NCBI GenBank assembly: GCA_001970955.1 | Contig: MPUH01001099.1 | Coordinates: forward strand, 1 to 24,214 | DNA length: 24,214 bases | Direction of reading: 5' to 3' | DNA from: Stentor coeruleus | Taxonomy: Eukaryota > Ciliophora > Heterotrichea > Heterotrichida > Stentoridae | Shown: one piece after another, positions 15,826 to 23,520 of the stretch | Layout: every line of letters starts with the position of its first letter | How positions within the stretch are numbered: position 1 is the stretch's first letter | Made by a program: the position numbers and the translations under genes | Notes under the pieces: generated by a model | The model's input: the letters and a program-made list of their open reading frames with translations, nothing else | Told to the model about the DNA's origin: nothing | Database searches by the model: none

Positions 15826-17250
15826 ATGGAAGAAAAAGTTCTCAGATACAATCGTAAAGCTGTCTATTTCCTAAACCAAGGAGATCACAATTCATCTTTT
15901 GCATACTTGAGCAAAGCTCAAAGGCAACTAAAAGGTGTATCTATAAATGCTTGTGCAAAACTAATGGGGATAACTCTAAACAATTTCGGATGCTATTACA
16001 AAACAACAGGACAGCCACAACAAGCGTTGATGTATTTAAACCAAGCAATTGAAGTAGAAAAAGGGAACTTGACTGATATTAATAACCTTGCAGCCACACA
16101 CTTGAATGCTTGTGCAATTGAGTCACAAATAGGAAACCATTTTAAAGCTCTTGACAATTGTCTTAAAGCTATACATCTAATAAAAGCGATTTATAAATCG
16201 ACTCCGAATCTAACAATCACTTATGTGACAGCCCATTACAATGCAGGAATGGAGTATATGTTTTTACAAAAACCTATTGAAAGCCAAAAAATCTTTGAAA
16301 TTGGTTTTAACATTAGCAAAGAGCATCTTGGTTTAAGGCATTTTTTGACTATTAAACTAGAAGAAATTCTTAGCAGTACTTCAGGTCAATCTCGCACAGC
16401 TACAGGGTCAAAATCTCCATCCAGAACTATTCGATCGTCCACAGCCTCAACAATTTTCAAACGTAAGTTCCGCAGCGACTTCCGTTCTGACCTTGAAAAA
16501 TCCTCAGAAGCTTTTTCTAGTAAATTTTCCAAATACACTCGCAATGCCCCAAGTCCAATGCCTATACATCGACGATTTTGCAATATGACCCCAGAGAAAA
16601 TTTCATTTGCCCCAGCATTCAAATTGACAACTAAAAAAGTTAAAATCAAAAAACCTAAAAAACCTAAAAAAAATCATAAAAGTCTCACTTCAGAAAAATC
16701 TATTCAAGTCGACCTAAAAAAACCTCAGAAAATCCAAAACCTGAGAATTGAATCTGCTATAAAAATCCAAACATATTGGCGAATGTTTTCAGCAAAAAAA
16801 AAATTCCAAATCACGAAACTCGACTCACAGATCGAAAAAGCTGAAGAACTCTCACGTAAAACCAATGAAAACTTAATTAAACTCCATAAGAAAAGGGAAA
16901 AACTTCAAGGCATAACTTTATCAGACCTAAAAGAACTTATCCCTATACCCTACAAAGATAAGCTTGAAGGGCAAATAATCAGTACAAGGTCGCTATCTAC
17001 AGATCGAAAAGTCCTCAAAACTCATTCATACCGAGCTTTAACTAATACAATTGAAAAGCTCATTAAACTTCAAGCAGCTATTCGTAAATATATCTATTCA
17101 CATAAATACCAAAAAACTTATATGAAAATAATAAAAATCCAAAAACACTATAGAAGACACCTAGCACGTAAGCGTTATATGCAAATACGTCAAGCTGCTA
17201 TAACTATTCAAAGCTACTGGAAGAATTATAATCTTAAGAAATTAACATAA
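15826..17250 (+). CDS. TPR and multi-IQ-motif protein
   Basis: The gene encodes 474 aa and ends in TAA. The N-terminal 185 or so residues are helical repeats of TPR type (for example LNNFGCYYKTTGQPQQALMYL, ALDNCLKAI, HYNAGMEYMFLQKPIESQKI). A Ser/Arg/Lys-rich linker follows (about 186-300), including a basic KKPKKPKKNHK stretch. The C-terminal part has four IQ motifs at about 311-330, 412-430, 435-452 and 458-473 (IKIQTYWRMF, IKLQAAIRKY, IKIQKHYRRHLARKRY, ITIQSYWKNY) and a short coiled coil between the first and second. IQ motifs bind calmodulin or myosin-light-chain-like proteins such as centrin. TPR plus IQ suggests a calcium-linked scaffold, plausibly in the contractile or ciliary cytoskeleton of a ciliate; that last step is inference. 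It leads a two-gene group, the next ATG being 20 nt after its stop. Confidence 0.85.
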   Translation: MEEKVLRYNRKAVYFLNQGDHNSSFAYLSKAQRQLKGVSINACAKLMGITLNNFGCYYKTTGQPQQALMYLNQAIEVEKGNLTDINNLAATHLNACAIESQIGNHFKALDNCLKAIHLIKAIYKSTPNLTITYVTAHYNAGMEYMFLQKPIESQKIFEIGFNISKEHLGLRHFLTIKLEEILSSTSGQSRTATGSKSPSRTIRSSTASTIFKRKFRSDFRSDLEKSSEAFSSKFSKYTRNAPSPMPIHRRFCNMTPEKISFAPAFKLTTKKVKIKKPKKPKKNHKSLTSEKSIQVDLKKPQKIQNLRIESAIKIQTYWRMFSAKKKFQITKLDSQIEKAEELSRKTNENLIKLHKKREKLQGITLSDLKELIPIPYKDKLEGQIISTRSLSTDRKVLKTHSYRALTNTIEKLIKLQAAIRKYIYSHKYQKTYMKIIKIQKHYRRHLARKRYMQIRQAAITIQSYWKNYNLKKLT

Positions 17251-17270
17251 TCTCTGTAATAAAAATATAA

Positions 17271-17957
17271 ATGAAAGGGCTGAGTGAAGATGCAAAACGA
17301 CTAATCCTAGAAGCTCCAGATACAACAAAAAGAACTTCTGTATTCCTATTGCTAAGCCTTGTACTTCTAGCTGGAGGACTTGGTTTATCATGGGTTGGTA
17401 TGGGTGATTCTTGGACTTGTGAGCTTGATTCTTCGGAACCTACCCATGATTTTATATGTCGAGATCTTCGGAGAATTATTGGCTGTAATAACATCTCAGG
17501 CCCAGTTCAAGCTGAGATTCTTCTTAATGTCAAAGGTGAGGTTAAAGCTAGTGCCTATATGGAGTGCTCATGGGACCATGCAATTTCTGAACTCCGAGTA
17601 TGCTTTTTACTTATCGCAGGTTTATCAGTACTCCTCGGTCTTCACGCTTTAAGCCGAGAAAGCAAAAAAGATGCTGACTTTTTTGTCCAGGCCTCTTATT
17701 TTTTTGTCTTCCTCATGTTCATGACGAGTACTTTCGACATTTTCGCTGTCAGTGACTCAGAAACTAACAATCAAGATGTGTGCAATCTGCGAGGAGCCTT
17801 TGAAATGGCTAAAGGTATTGAAGGTGAACGTCTTCAATGTACTTATGATTTTTATAGGACCACAGCTTTTTATGGATACCTTTGTGCATTAAGCTTACTT
17901 GTCAGCGCAGTACAAGTTAAGAACTGGATTTCAACTTTAAGTTTGGATGACCTTTAG
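17271..17957 (+). CDS. Four-span membrane protein, unknown family
   Basis: The gene encodes 228 aa and ends in TAG. Four hydrophobic spans are visible at about 22-43, 108-127, 137-160 and 196-216. Both termini are predicted on the same side, most likely the cytosol. The first loop (44-107) carries Cys50, 63, 72 and 99, and the second loop (161-195) carries Cys171 and 190; these even numbers suit disulphides on the luminal or outer face. The layout resembles tetraspan proteins in general (claudin-like or tetraspanin-like), but I see no CCG or W-GLW-C-C signature, so no family is claimed. The start is 20 nt after the TPR/IQ stop, and the stop is 32 nt from the convergent SEC61 gene. Confidence 0.8.
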   Translation: MKGLSEDAKRLILEAPDTTKRTSVFLLLSLVLLAGGLGLSWVGMGDSWTCELDSSEPTHDFICRDLRRIIGCNNISGPVQAEILLNVKGEVKASAYMECSWDHAISELRVCFLLIAGLSVLLGLHALSRESKKDADFFVQASYFFVFLMFMTSTFDIFAVSDSETNNQDVCNLRGAFEMAKGIEGERLQCTYDFYRTTAFYGYLCALSLLVSAVQVKNWISTLSLDDL

Positions 17958-17989
17958 TTTTGATATAAAAAATGCTAATAACTAGTTAG

Positions 17990-19414
17990 CTAAAATAAGG
18001 AAACGCCACCAGACTCTTGTTTTTCTTTGTAGAAAGCTTCGAAGTATTGATAGATTATGGTCACTGATAGGAGGATTCCTGTACCTGAGCCTATTGCCCC
18101 TAAGAGATCAGCGATAATAGTTAAGCCTCCAATGCACATCCCACCAAAAGCGGCAGCATTAGGGATATAACGATTTAAAGTTTTAACCATACTATCATAA
18201 CGATGACCTTCAAGAACCATTTGTTGATCTCTTAATTGTTTGGCTACATCTCTTGCTGAACTTCCACTCACTTCGATCCAGGTTTTTGAAAAAAGAGCAC
18301 AACTTAGCAATACAAAAGCTATATAGATTACAGAATGCAAAGGGTCAGAGACTAAAGATGAGAAATCTCTAGGAGGAGATATATAATATGCTATCCCACC
18401 AACTGGTATTGAATACCCACCATCCATATCTTTCCACTGTCCTAACAAAGCAACAATAAAGTAAGTCTTATATCTCTTATATAATAACTGTGAGAAAAAG
18501 TATAAATTCGATACCAAAGCTGTTTGTAGAATAATTGGTATATTTGATGTATAGAAAAGTTTAATTGGATATGTTCCTTGCTGGCCTCTAACTTTTTGCG
18601 ACCTAATACCAAGATCAACTTTAAATCCCTGGAAGTAAATTACAACCAAGAAAATAAACACTGTAGCTAATAAACTCATCAAATTCGGTGCATGAGACCT
18701 ATAAAAAGCTTCTCTTAATGCTTGAACTTTGCTTTGTCTTGTAATTAGCAAATGGAATAAAGCTATAACTGCCCCTTCAAATTCCATACCCTTTCCTGTA
18801 GTTATTGTTGTTGGACTAAAAGCTCTCCAAACTATATTTTCACATATATTTGTTGCTATAAATAAGGAAATACCAGAACCTAAGCCATAACCTTTTTGTA
18901 AAAATTCATCTAAGATAATAACTATGACTCCAGCAAAAAATAACTGTAGGATAATGAGGACTGATGTAAATGCTCCAATGTCAGAAATGTTACCATACAT
19001 TCCGCTTATAACATAGGCTACAGCTTCACCTATTGTGATAAGCATGGCAAATAGTTTTTGGGCACCTTGGAATAAGGCTCTGTCTTCCTTAAGACTCTGG
19101 TCGACGTCGATGATTTTCGAACCTGCGAGGAGTTGCATTACCATAGAAGCTGTGACAATTGGGGAAATGCCAAGTTCCATAAGCGTTCCACGGTTGCTAG
19201 CCATGATAACTCGTACCCAGTACAGTGGGTCGGAGTGGCTCGATGTGGAAATCCCATACAAAGGTATCTGACAGCACACCAAGAAAATGAATAAAGTTAT
19301 CGCTGTCCATACAATCTTATCGCGGAACTGTACTCTTCTCATTGGAGTCGAGACTTCTGGCAAGACACACATTAGTGGTCGTATCAAAGTCAAGAATCTC
19401 ACTTTTTCACTCAT
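17990..19414 (-). CDS. SEC61A: SEC61 alpha, ER protein-translocation channel
   Basis: The gene encodes 474 aa, the usual length for eukaryotic Sec61 alpha, and ends in TAG. It is the pore-forming subunit of the ER translocon, through which secretory and membrane proteins pass or insert. The N-terminus [15 protein letters not shown], the IPLYGI segment after the first span, the plug-region sequence [13 protein letters not shown] and the cytosolic-loop motif [14 protein letters not shown] are all typical of the family. About ten membrane spans are visible. No intron is present. It follows the CFAP20DC-like gene on the same strand with a 102-nt gap and converges with the four-span gene 32 nt away. 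The identification is secure. Confidence 0.98.
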   Translation of the reverse strand: MSEKVRFLTLIRPLMCVLPEVSTPMRRVQFRDKIVWTAITLFIFLVCCQIPLYGISTSSHSDPLYWVRVIMASNRGTLMELGISPIVTASMVMQLLAGSKIIDVDQSLKEDRALFQGAQKLFAMLITIGEAVAYVISGMYGNISDIGAFTSVLIILQLFFAGVIVIILDEFLQKGYGLGSGISLFIATNICENIVWRAFSPTTITTGKGMEFEGAVIALFHLLITRQSKVQALREAFYRSHAPNLMSLLATVFIFLVVIYFQGFKVDLGIRSQKVRGQQGTYPIKLFYTSNIPIILQTALVSNLYFFSQLLYKRYKTYFIVALLGQWKDMDGGYSIPVGGIAYYISPPRDFSSLVSDPLHSVIYIAFVLLSCALFSKTWIEVSGSSARDVAKQLRDQQMVLEGHRYDSMVKTLNRYIPNAAAFGGMCIGGLTIIADLLGAIGSGTGILLSVTIIYQYFEAFYKEKQESGGVSLF

Positions 19415-19516
19415 ATTATAAACGGTTAATCAATCACTAATAATCATCTAATTACCTATCTAAGCACATTTTCACCATTATCAAAAACACTTGTATTTTA
19501 AATTTATATAAGCCGA

Positions 19517-20872
19517 CTAATCATTAACTTGATAATATTCCATAGTTGTCGGGTCGTAATAACACTGTAAAATCGGATCATAAATCAGTTCTACAGCTTC
19601 ATCTTGAGGACTTTCATTTGAAACATGAATATTTTTCATACTGTTTAAACCGGCAAAAGGTGGAGTAAAAGGCCGGTGCTGAGTAACTTGGTTCATCCCA
19701 GATGAGAAAAATGTTGGCTTTGGTGCCTCATTTTTTATTTCATTGCGGGGGAAGTAGTTATGATCAGGTTCAAGATCTTTTGTTTCAGGAGTGTCTTGTT
19801 GACAGCTTTCTATTTCAATTTCTTCTAGGATACTATTTGACATAGCATCGTCATTATCTCGATAGTTGGTTAAATGATTAAAATTTGTGGTATTTATATC
19901 TTCTTCGATAACTTGAGCCTGGGTTTCTAGGAGGATTTTATGGGTGTTTTCATCTTTGGTTTGCTTTTTCTCTTCAGTTTTATGAGTGCTACGATGGGAT
20001 GAACTAGAATTTAAAGCATTTTGATTGGAAATTTCAGGTTTTGGAAGCTTTGGTGGCAGTTTGCCTTTGGGAGATGAGGGTTCTTTTTTTTTTTGGAAAA
20101 AAGCTGTTGTTGTGCTGCCTTGCTTTTTGTTTAGAGAGGATGTTCGCAGCTCAGGACGTTTAAGTTTTTCTATAGGAGCTGTGGTTAGAGGGGGTCGGGA
20201 TTTAGCTTTTTTTGGAGTATTTTTAATCTCTAAATGTTCATGTGTATTTGTCAACACATTTTGATATGTAATTATCTGGTTAACAAAAGTGACCCCTGGT
20301 AAAAAATTCACATTTTTTGGGACACCCTCAGGATTATCAACACAAACTTCACTTCCACTAGTATCAACTAAAGGATTTTTCATTGTAAAAATCCTTTTCA
20401 GCTTACAAAACGAAGAAATTGTAATCGAATCCAAAGACCTAAAAGTATTAGCGAAGCATAAATTCACAATTCTAGTCATATCAATTGAAATATTAGCCCA
20501 AGTTCCTCTAGCAAATACTATATTAGGGATTCTTGCATGTGCAGGTGTTGTTATAAGTTCTTTTGAAGTTGAAGAAAAAACTAATCTTCTTTTAGTATTT
20601 GAAATATCAGTTATAACAAGTTCTAATGTAAAAGGTTGACTTGGCATAATGAAAATCTGAAGTACTAAAAAAGGTTGAACTAAAGCTAAAGTTTGCTTAT
20701 CGTTACTTGGGATATTAAGTTTTGTATTGTGGGAGTCTATAAGAATGATATAACCTTTAACTGACTTTTCATAAAATTTCCAGTTTGGTTTGTTTATGGA
20801 CCAGATTGGGTTTTTATCGCAGGAATAGAGAACTTCTACTGAGGGTCCGGCTTGAAAAGCATTTTGAAACAT
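19517..20872 (-). CDS. CFAP20DC: CFAP20 domain-containing protein (CFAP20DC-like)
   Basis: The gene encodes 451 aa and ends in TAG. Residues 1-170 or so match the CFA20 (DUF667) domain, beginning MFQNAFQAGPSVEVLYS, with a middle segment LVQPFLVLQIFI, then ELVITDISNTKRRLVFS, and the end FRSLDSITISSFCKLKRIFTM. CFAP20 itself is a short inner-junction protein of ciliary doublet microtubules. The wording around NPIWSINKPNWK and the long extra C-terminus point to the larger CFAP20DC family. Residues about 180-400 are low-complexity and disordered (Lys, Pro, Ser, Glu). The last 25 residues carry a tyrosine-rich motif, YDPILQCYYDPTTMEYYQV. The protein is probably ciliary, but the role of CFAP20DC is little known. 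The 5' flank has 39 G to 5 C on the plus strand over 20881-21060, so it is C-rich on the coding strand. Confidence 0.85.
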   Translation of the reverse strand: MFQNAFQAGPSVEVLYSCDKNPIWSINKPNWKFYEKSVKGYIILIDSHNTKLNIPSNDKQTLALVQPFLVLQIFIMPSQPFTLELVITDISNTKRRLVFSSTSKELITTPAHARIPNIVFARGTWANISIDMTRIVNLCFANTFRSLDSITISSFCKLKRIFTMKNPLVDTSGSEVCVDNPEGVPKNVNFLPGVTFVNQIITYQNVLTNTHEHLEIKNTPKKAKSRPPLTTAPIEKLKRPELRTSSLNKKQGSTTTAFFQKKKEPSSPKGKLPPKLPKPEISNQNALNSSSSHRSTHKTEEKKQTKDENTHKILLETQAQVIEEDINTTNFNHLTNYRDNDDAMSNSILEEIEIESCQQDTPETKDLEPDHNYFPRNEIKNEAPKPTFFSSGMNQVTQHRPFTPPFAGLNSMKNIHVSNESPQDEAVELIYDPILQCYYDPTTMEYYQVND

Positions 20873-21529
20873 GATATTATAATAAATTATATTGGAATTT
20901 GCTTTTTTTGTTGGAATTAGGATAGGTTTTGGGTTTTGTAAATAATGATGATGGAATTGAAATTTTTAATTTAAAGATTTGATGTAAGTGAAATTGGGAT
21001 ATAGATTTGAATTAGTTTGAATTTGAGATTATGATTAGCTTTGGACAGACCGAAAATTATCAAGTGAATATGAGTAGAACTATTCTATAATTAATTAATA
21101 ATATCAAAATTAACAAATAATTATCTTATGTAAAGACCTTAAATTATATCATATTCTTGTTTATGCTTTAAATTAAATCAAGAAATTTGTTTGCAATTTC
21201 TTAATATAAATAACTTATGTATATTTTTCTCAATACTCCATTAGCATTATAAATTTTCCCTATACTCATCATTAATATTAGAGCTAGTTATAAATCATCC
21301 AATGCTCAGTATATTACATCTATTCTAGATTCATAAAAATTCCTAACCAAAATCAACCCTAATCTAAATTCAAAGTTCTCTATTTCAAATGCCAATTCAA
21401 CTTATACTAATTCTCTTTTACCAAATACACTTTTATAAACCTGATCATGCATTTTGCAATAAATAATAACGCTAATTCTTCTTAAAATCTAAAATCTAAA
21501 GAATTTAATAATAAATCATTTATTAAATA
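20873..21529. promoter_or_regulatory. Divergent intergenic region with strand-skew switch
   Basis: This 657-nt spacer lies between two divergent genes. By my count the plus strand has 39 G and 5 C over 20881-21060, and 9 G and 38 C over 21301-21480. The bias flips in the middle (about 21060-21200), so each half is C-rich on the coding strand of the gene it precedes. No gene is seen. It most likely contains the two promoters. Confidence 0.55.
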
Positions 21530-23062
21530 ATGGGATGCAGCTGTAGTAACACAAAATCTAGCACAGTAATAAAATCTCGACATCTTCGGTCTAATCACCT
21601 TGTAGATAGCTCAGATAAAATCGCTATTCGTAAAGGGACTTTTATTTTTCACAAAACATGGAACGTAACCAAAGACTATCAACTCGGGCCCATCCTCGGT
21701 CAAGGGGCCTTCAGTTACGTCCACACTGCAGTCCATCGTCTAACAGGCCAGGAACGGGCAATAAAAACTATAAAAAAAGACAAAATCACAAATGAAATGA
21801 AATCGAACTCCAAATTCATCCTAGAAATCGACATTCTAAGGAAAATCGACCATCCCAACATCCTCCGTCTATTTGAATTCTATGAAGATGCCAAAGACTA
21901 CCATCTTGTTACAGAAATTCTTAAAGGTGGTGAGCTTTTTGAGTTTATCATAGCTTCAGGAGTACTTTCAGAAACTATTGCTATGCATTTTATGAGACAA
22001 ATTCTTTGTGCTGTGAATTATTGTCATAAGCATGGTATTGTTCATAGGGATTTAAAGCCTGAAAATTTGTTGTTGGAAAAAAGATCCCCAACATCTACAT
22101 TAAAGGTTATTGATTTTGGGAGTTCAACTTTGTTTAATAGAGGTAGTATGATGAAAATTAAATTTGGGACTTCGTTTTATGTGGCTCCAGAGGTTTTAAA
22201 AGGAAGTTATAATGAAAAATGCGATATTTGGAGCTGTGGGGTAATTTTGTATATATTGTTATCGGGAAAGCCTCCTTTTGCAGGAAGATCTGAGAAAGAA
22301 ATTATTAAGAGAGTCAAGAAAGGAGTTTTTTCTATGCAGAGCTGTGAGTGGGATATGGTTACTGAGGCAGGCAAGGAGTTAGTTAAGAAAATGCTTAATT
22401 ATAATCCGGAATTGAGGTATTCAGCTGAAGATGCTCTAAATGATCCTTGGTTTACAGAGATGCCTGAACCCCGCTCCAGAGCAATGACAACTATTATAAG
22501 CAATATGAAAAACTTCCACGCTTCAGAAAAACTCCAACATGCAGTATTAACATTCATAACCTCACAACTTTTATCAAAAGAAGAAACTAAAAGCCTTGCT
22601 GATATTTTTAAAAGTATTGATAAAAATGGAGATGGCAAACTGAGTAGGGGAGAATTGTTTGAAGAATTTAAAAAAACTATGACTGACTATGAGGCACAAG
22701 AAGAAGTTGAAAGAATTTTAAACTGTGTGGACTCTGATTTAAATGGATATATTGATTACTCCGAATTTTTGATGGCTACGATGAGGAAGGAAACTTTGAT
22801 TAGTAAAAGGNCCGAATTTTTGATGGCTACGATGAGGAAGGAAACTTTGATTAGTAAAAGGAATTTAGAAACTGCATTTAAAATTTTTGATACTGATGAG
22901 AATGGGACTATTTCGGCTAGTGAGTTGAAGAGCATTTTGGGAAATAGTGCTAATAGTGATGATAATGTTTGGCAGCAGATTATTAATAAAGTTGACCAAG
23001 ATGGAGATGGGCAGATTGACTTAAAAGAATTTAAGGATATGATGATGAAGATTTTTGAATAA
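21530..23062 (+). CDS. CDPK: Calcium-dependent protein kinase (CDPK)
   Basis: As written the frame has 510 codons with one ambiguous residue (428). Removing a 51-nt assembly-type repeat gives an expected 493 aa. The N-terminus MGCSCS has Gly2 for myristoylation and Cys3/Cys5 for palmitoylation, so the kinase is probably membrane-attached. The kinase domain (about 50-309) has the glycine loop GQGAFSYV, Lys79 in AIK, H172-R-D in VHRDLKPEN, DFG 195-197 and APE 219-221. A CDPK activation/linker region follows, with four EF hands: D364-E375, D401-E412, D454-E465 and D489-E500 (as written), all with good calcium-binding loops. Calcium binding should relieve autoinhibition. The repeat falls between EF hands 2 and 3 and does not damage them. 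Sequence ends in TAA, with the next gene 26 nt on. The family is certain. Confidence 0.97.
   Translation: MGCSCSNTKSSTVIKSRHLRSNHLVDSSDKIAIRKGTFIFHKTWNVTKDYQLGPILGQGAFSYVHTAVHRLTGQERAIKTIKKDKITNEMKSNSKFILEIDILRKIDHPNILRLFEFYEDAKDYHLVTEILKGGELFEFIIASGVLSETIAMHFMRQILCAVNYCHKHGIVHRDLKPENLLLEKRSPTSTLKVIDFGSSTLFNRGSMMKIKFGTSFYVAPEVLKGSYNEKCDIWSCGVILYILLSGKPPFAGRSEKEIIKRVKKGVFSMQSCEWDMVTEAGKELVKKMLNYNPELRYSAEDALNDPWFTEMPEPRSRAMTTIISNMKNFHASEKLQHAVLTFITSQLLSKEETKSLADIFKSIDKNGDGKLSRGELFEEFKKTMTDYEAQEEVERILNCVDSDLNGYIDYSEFLMATMRKETLISKRXEFLMATMRKETLISKRNLETAFKIFDTDENGTISASELKSILGNSANSDDNVWQQIINKVDQDGDGQIDLKEFKDMMMKIFE
22761..22861 (+). repeat. Assembly-type duplication around N at 22811
   Basis: The 50-nt segment 22761-22810 is repeated exactly at 22812-22861 (period 51), with one N between. 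It inserts 17 codons between EF hands 2 and 3 of the CDPK. CDPK spacing there is normally tight, so the extra copy is most likely an assembly join. Confidence 0.88.
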
Positions 23063-23088
23063 TTTATTAATCTTACACTTTATAATAA

Positions 23089-23520
23089 ATGTCAATAGAT
23101 AATAAACTCTTATTTGAGTGCAAGTTATTAAAGCAAATTGTATACAAAACCAAAAATCAGCTTGGGAAAACACTTCAGTTTAGAAGGCTTATGCATGTAT
23201 ACAGATCTTTAAAAAATTACATCAAAGGCGAGTTTATTGAAAATTTTGAAGAGATTATCGAAAAAGCTGGGATAAGTGTTATGGATTCACTTATGAAAAA
23301 ATTCCTAGTGCCTGTTTTTACAGCCCTACTTGGTGCTTATGCAAGAATTTATTATATAATTACTACATCATCAAATAATCACACGACAAAAATTATATCA
23401 AGAAAACTTAAAACTATTATCAAACTAAGCAAAAGTTTCAAAAAACAAACACACCATAAAGAAAAAAAGAAAATTAAAGAGATTGAAAGTTTCCTTGAAA
23501 GTATTAGGTGCAAAGTCTAA
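23089..23520 (+). CDS. Small basic protein, possibly RMP1/NEPRO-like
   Basis: The gene encodes 143 aa and ends in TAA. It is helical and basic. Residues 16-45, around VYKTKNQLGKTLQFRRLMHVYRSLKN, resemble the segment shared by RNase MRP subunit RMP1 and NEPRO (a Tyr/Arg-x-KNQ...x-R-x-L-x-x-x-R-R/K-x-L pattern). A hydrophobic helix (about 80-93) and a very basic tail (101-132) follow. RMP1/NEPRO proteins act in nucleolar pre-rRNA processing. The resemblance is by eye over about 30 residues only, so function is tentative. The start is 26 nt after the CDPK stop on the same strand, suggesting a shared upstream control region. Confidence 0.7.
   Translation: MSIDNKLLFECKLLKQIVYKTKNQLGKTLQFRRLMHVYRSLKNYIKGEFIENFEEIIEKAGISVMDSLMKKFLVPVFTALLGAYARIYYIITTSSNNHTTKIISRKLKTIIKLSKSFKKQTHHKEKKKIKEIESFLESIRCKV

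Noticed and set aside
326..23520. Genetic code with TGA read as Trp, as in Blepharisma
   Set aside because: Conserved Trp positions in all intact genes are TGG and none contains TGA in frame.
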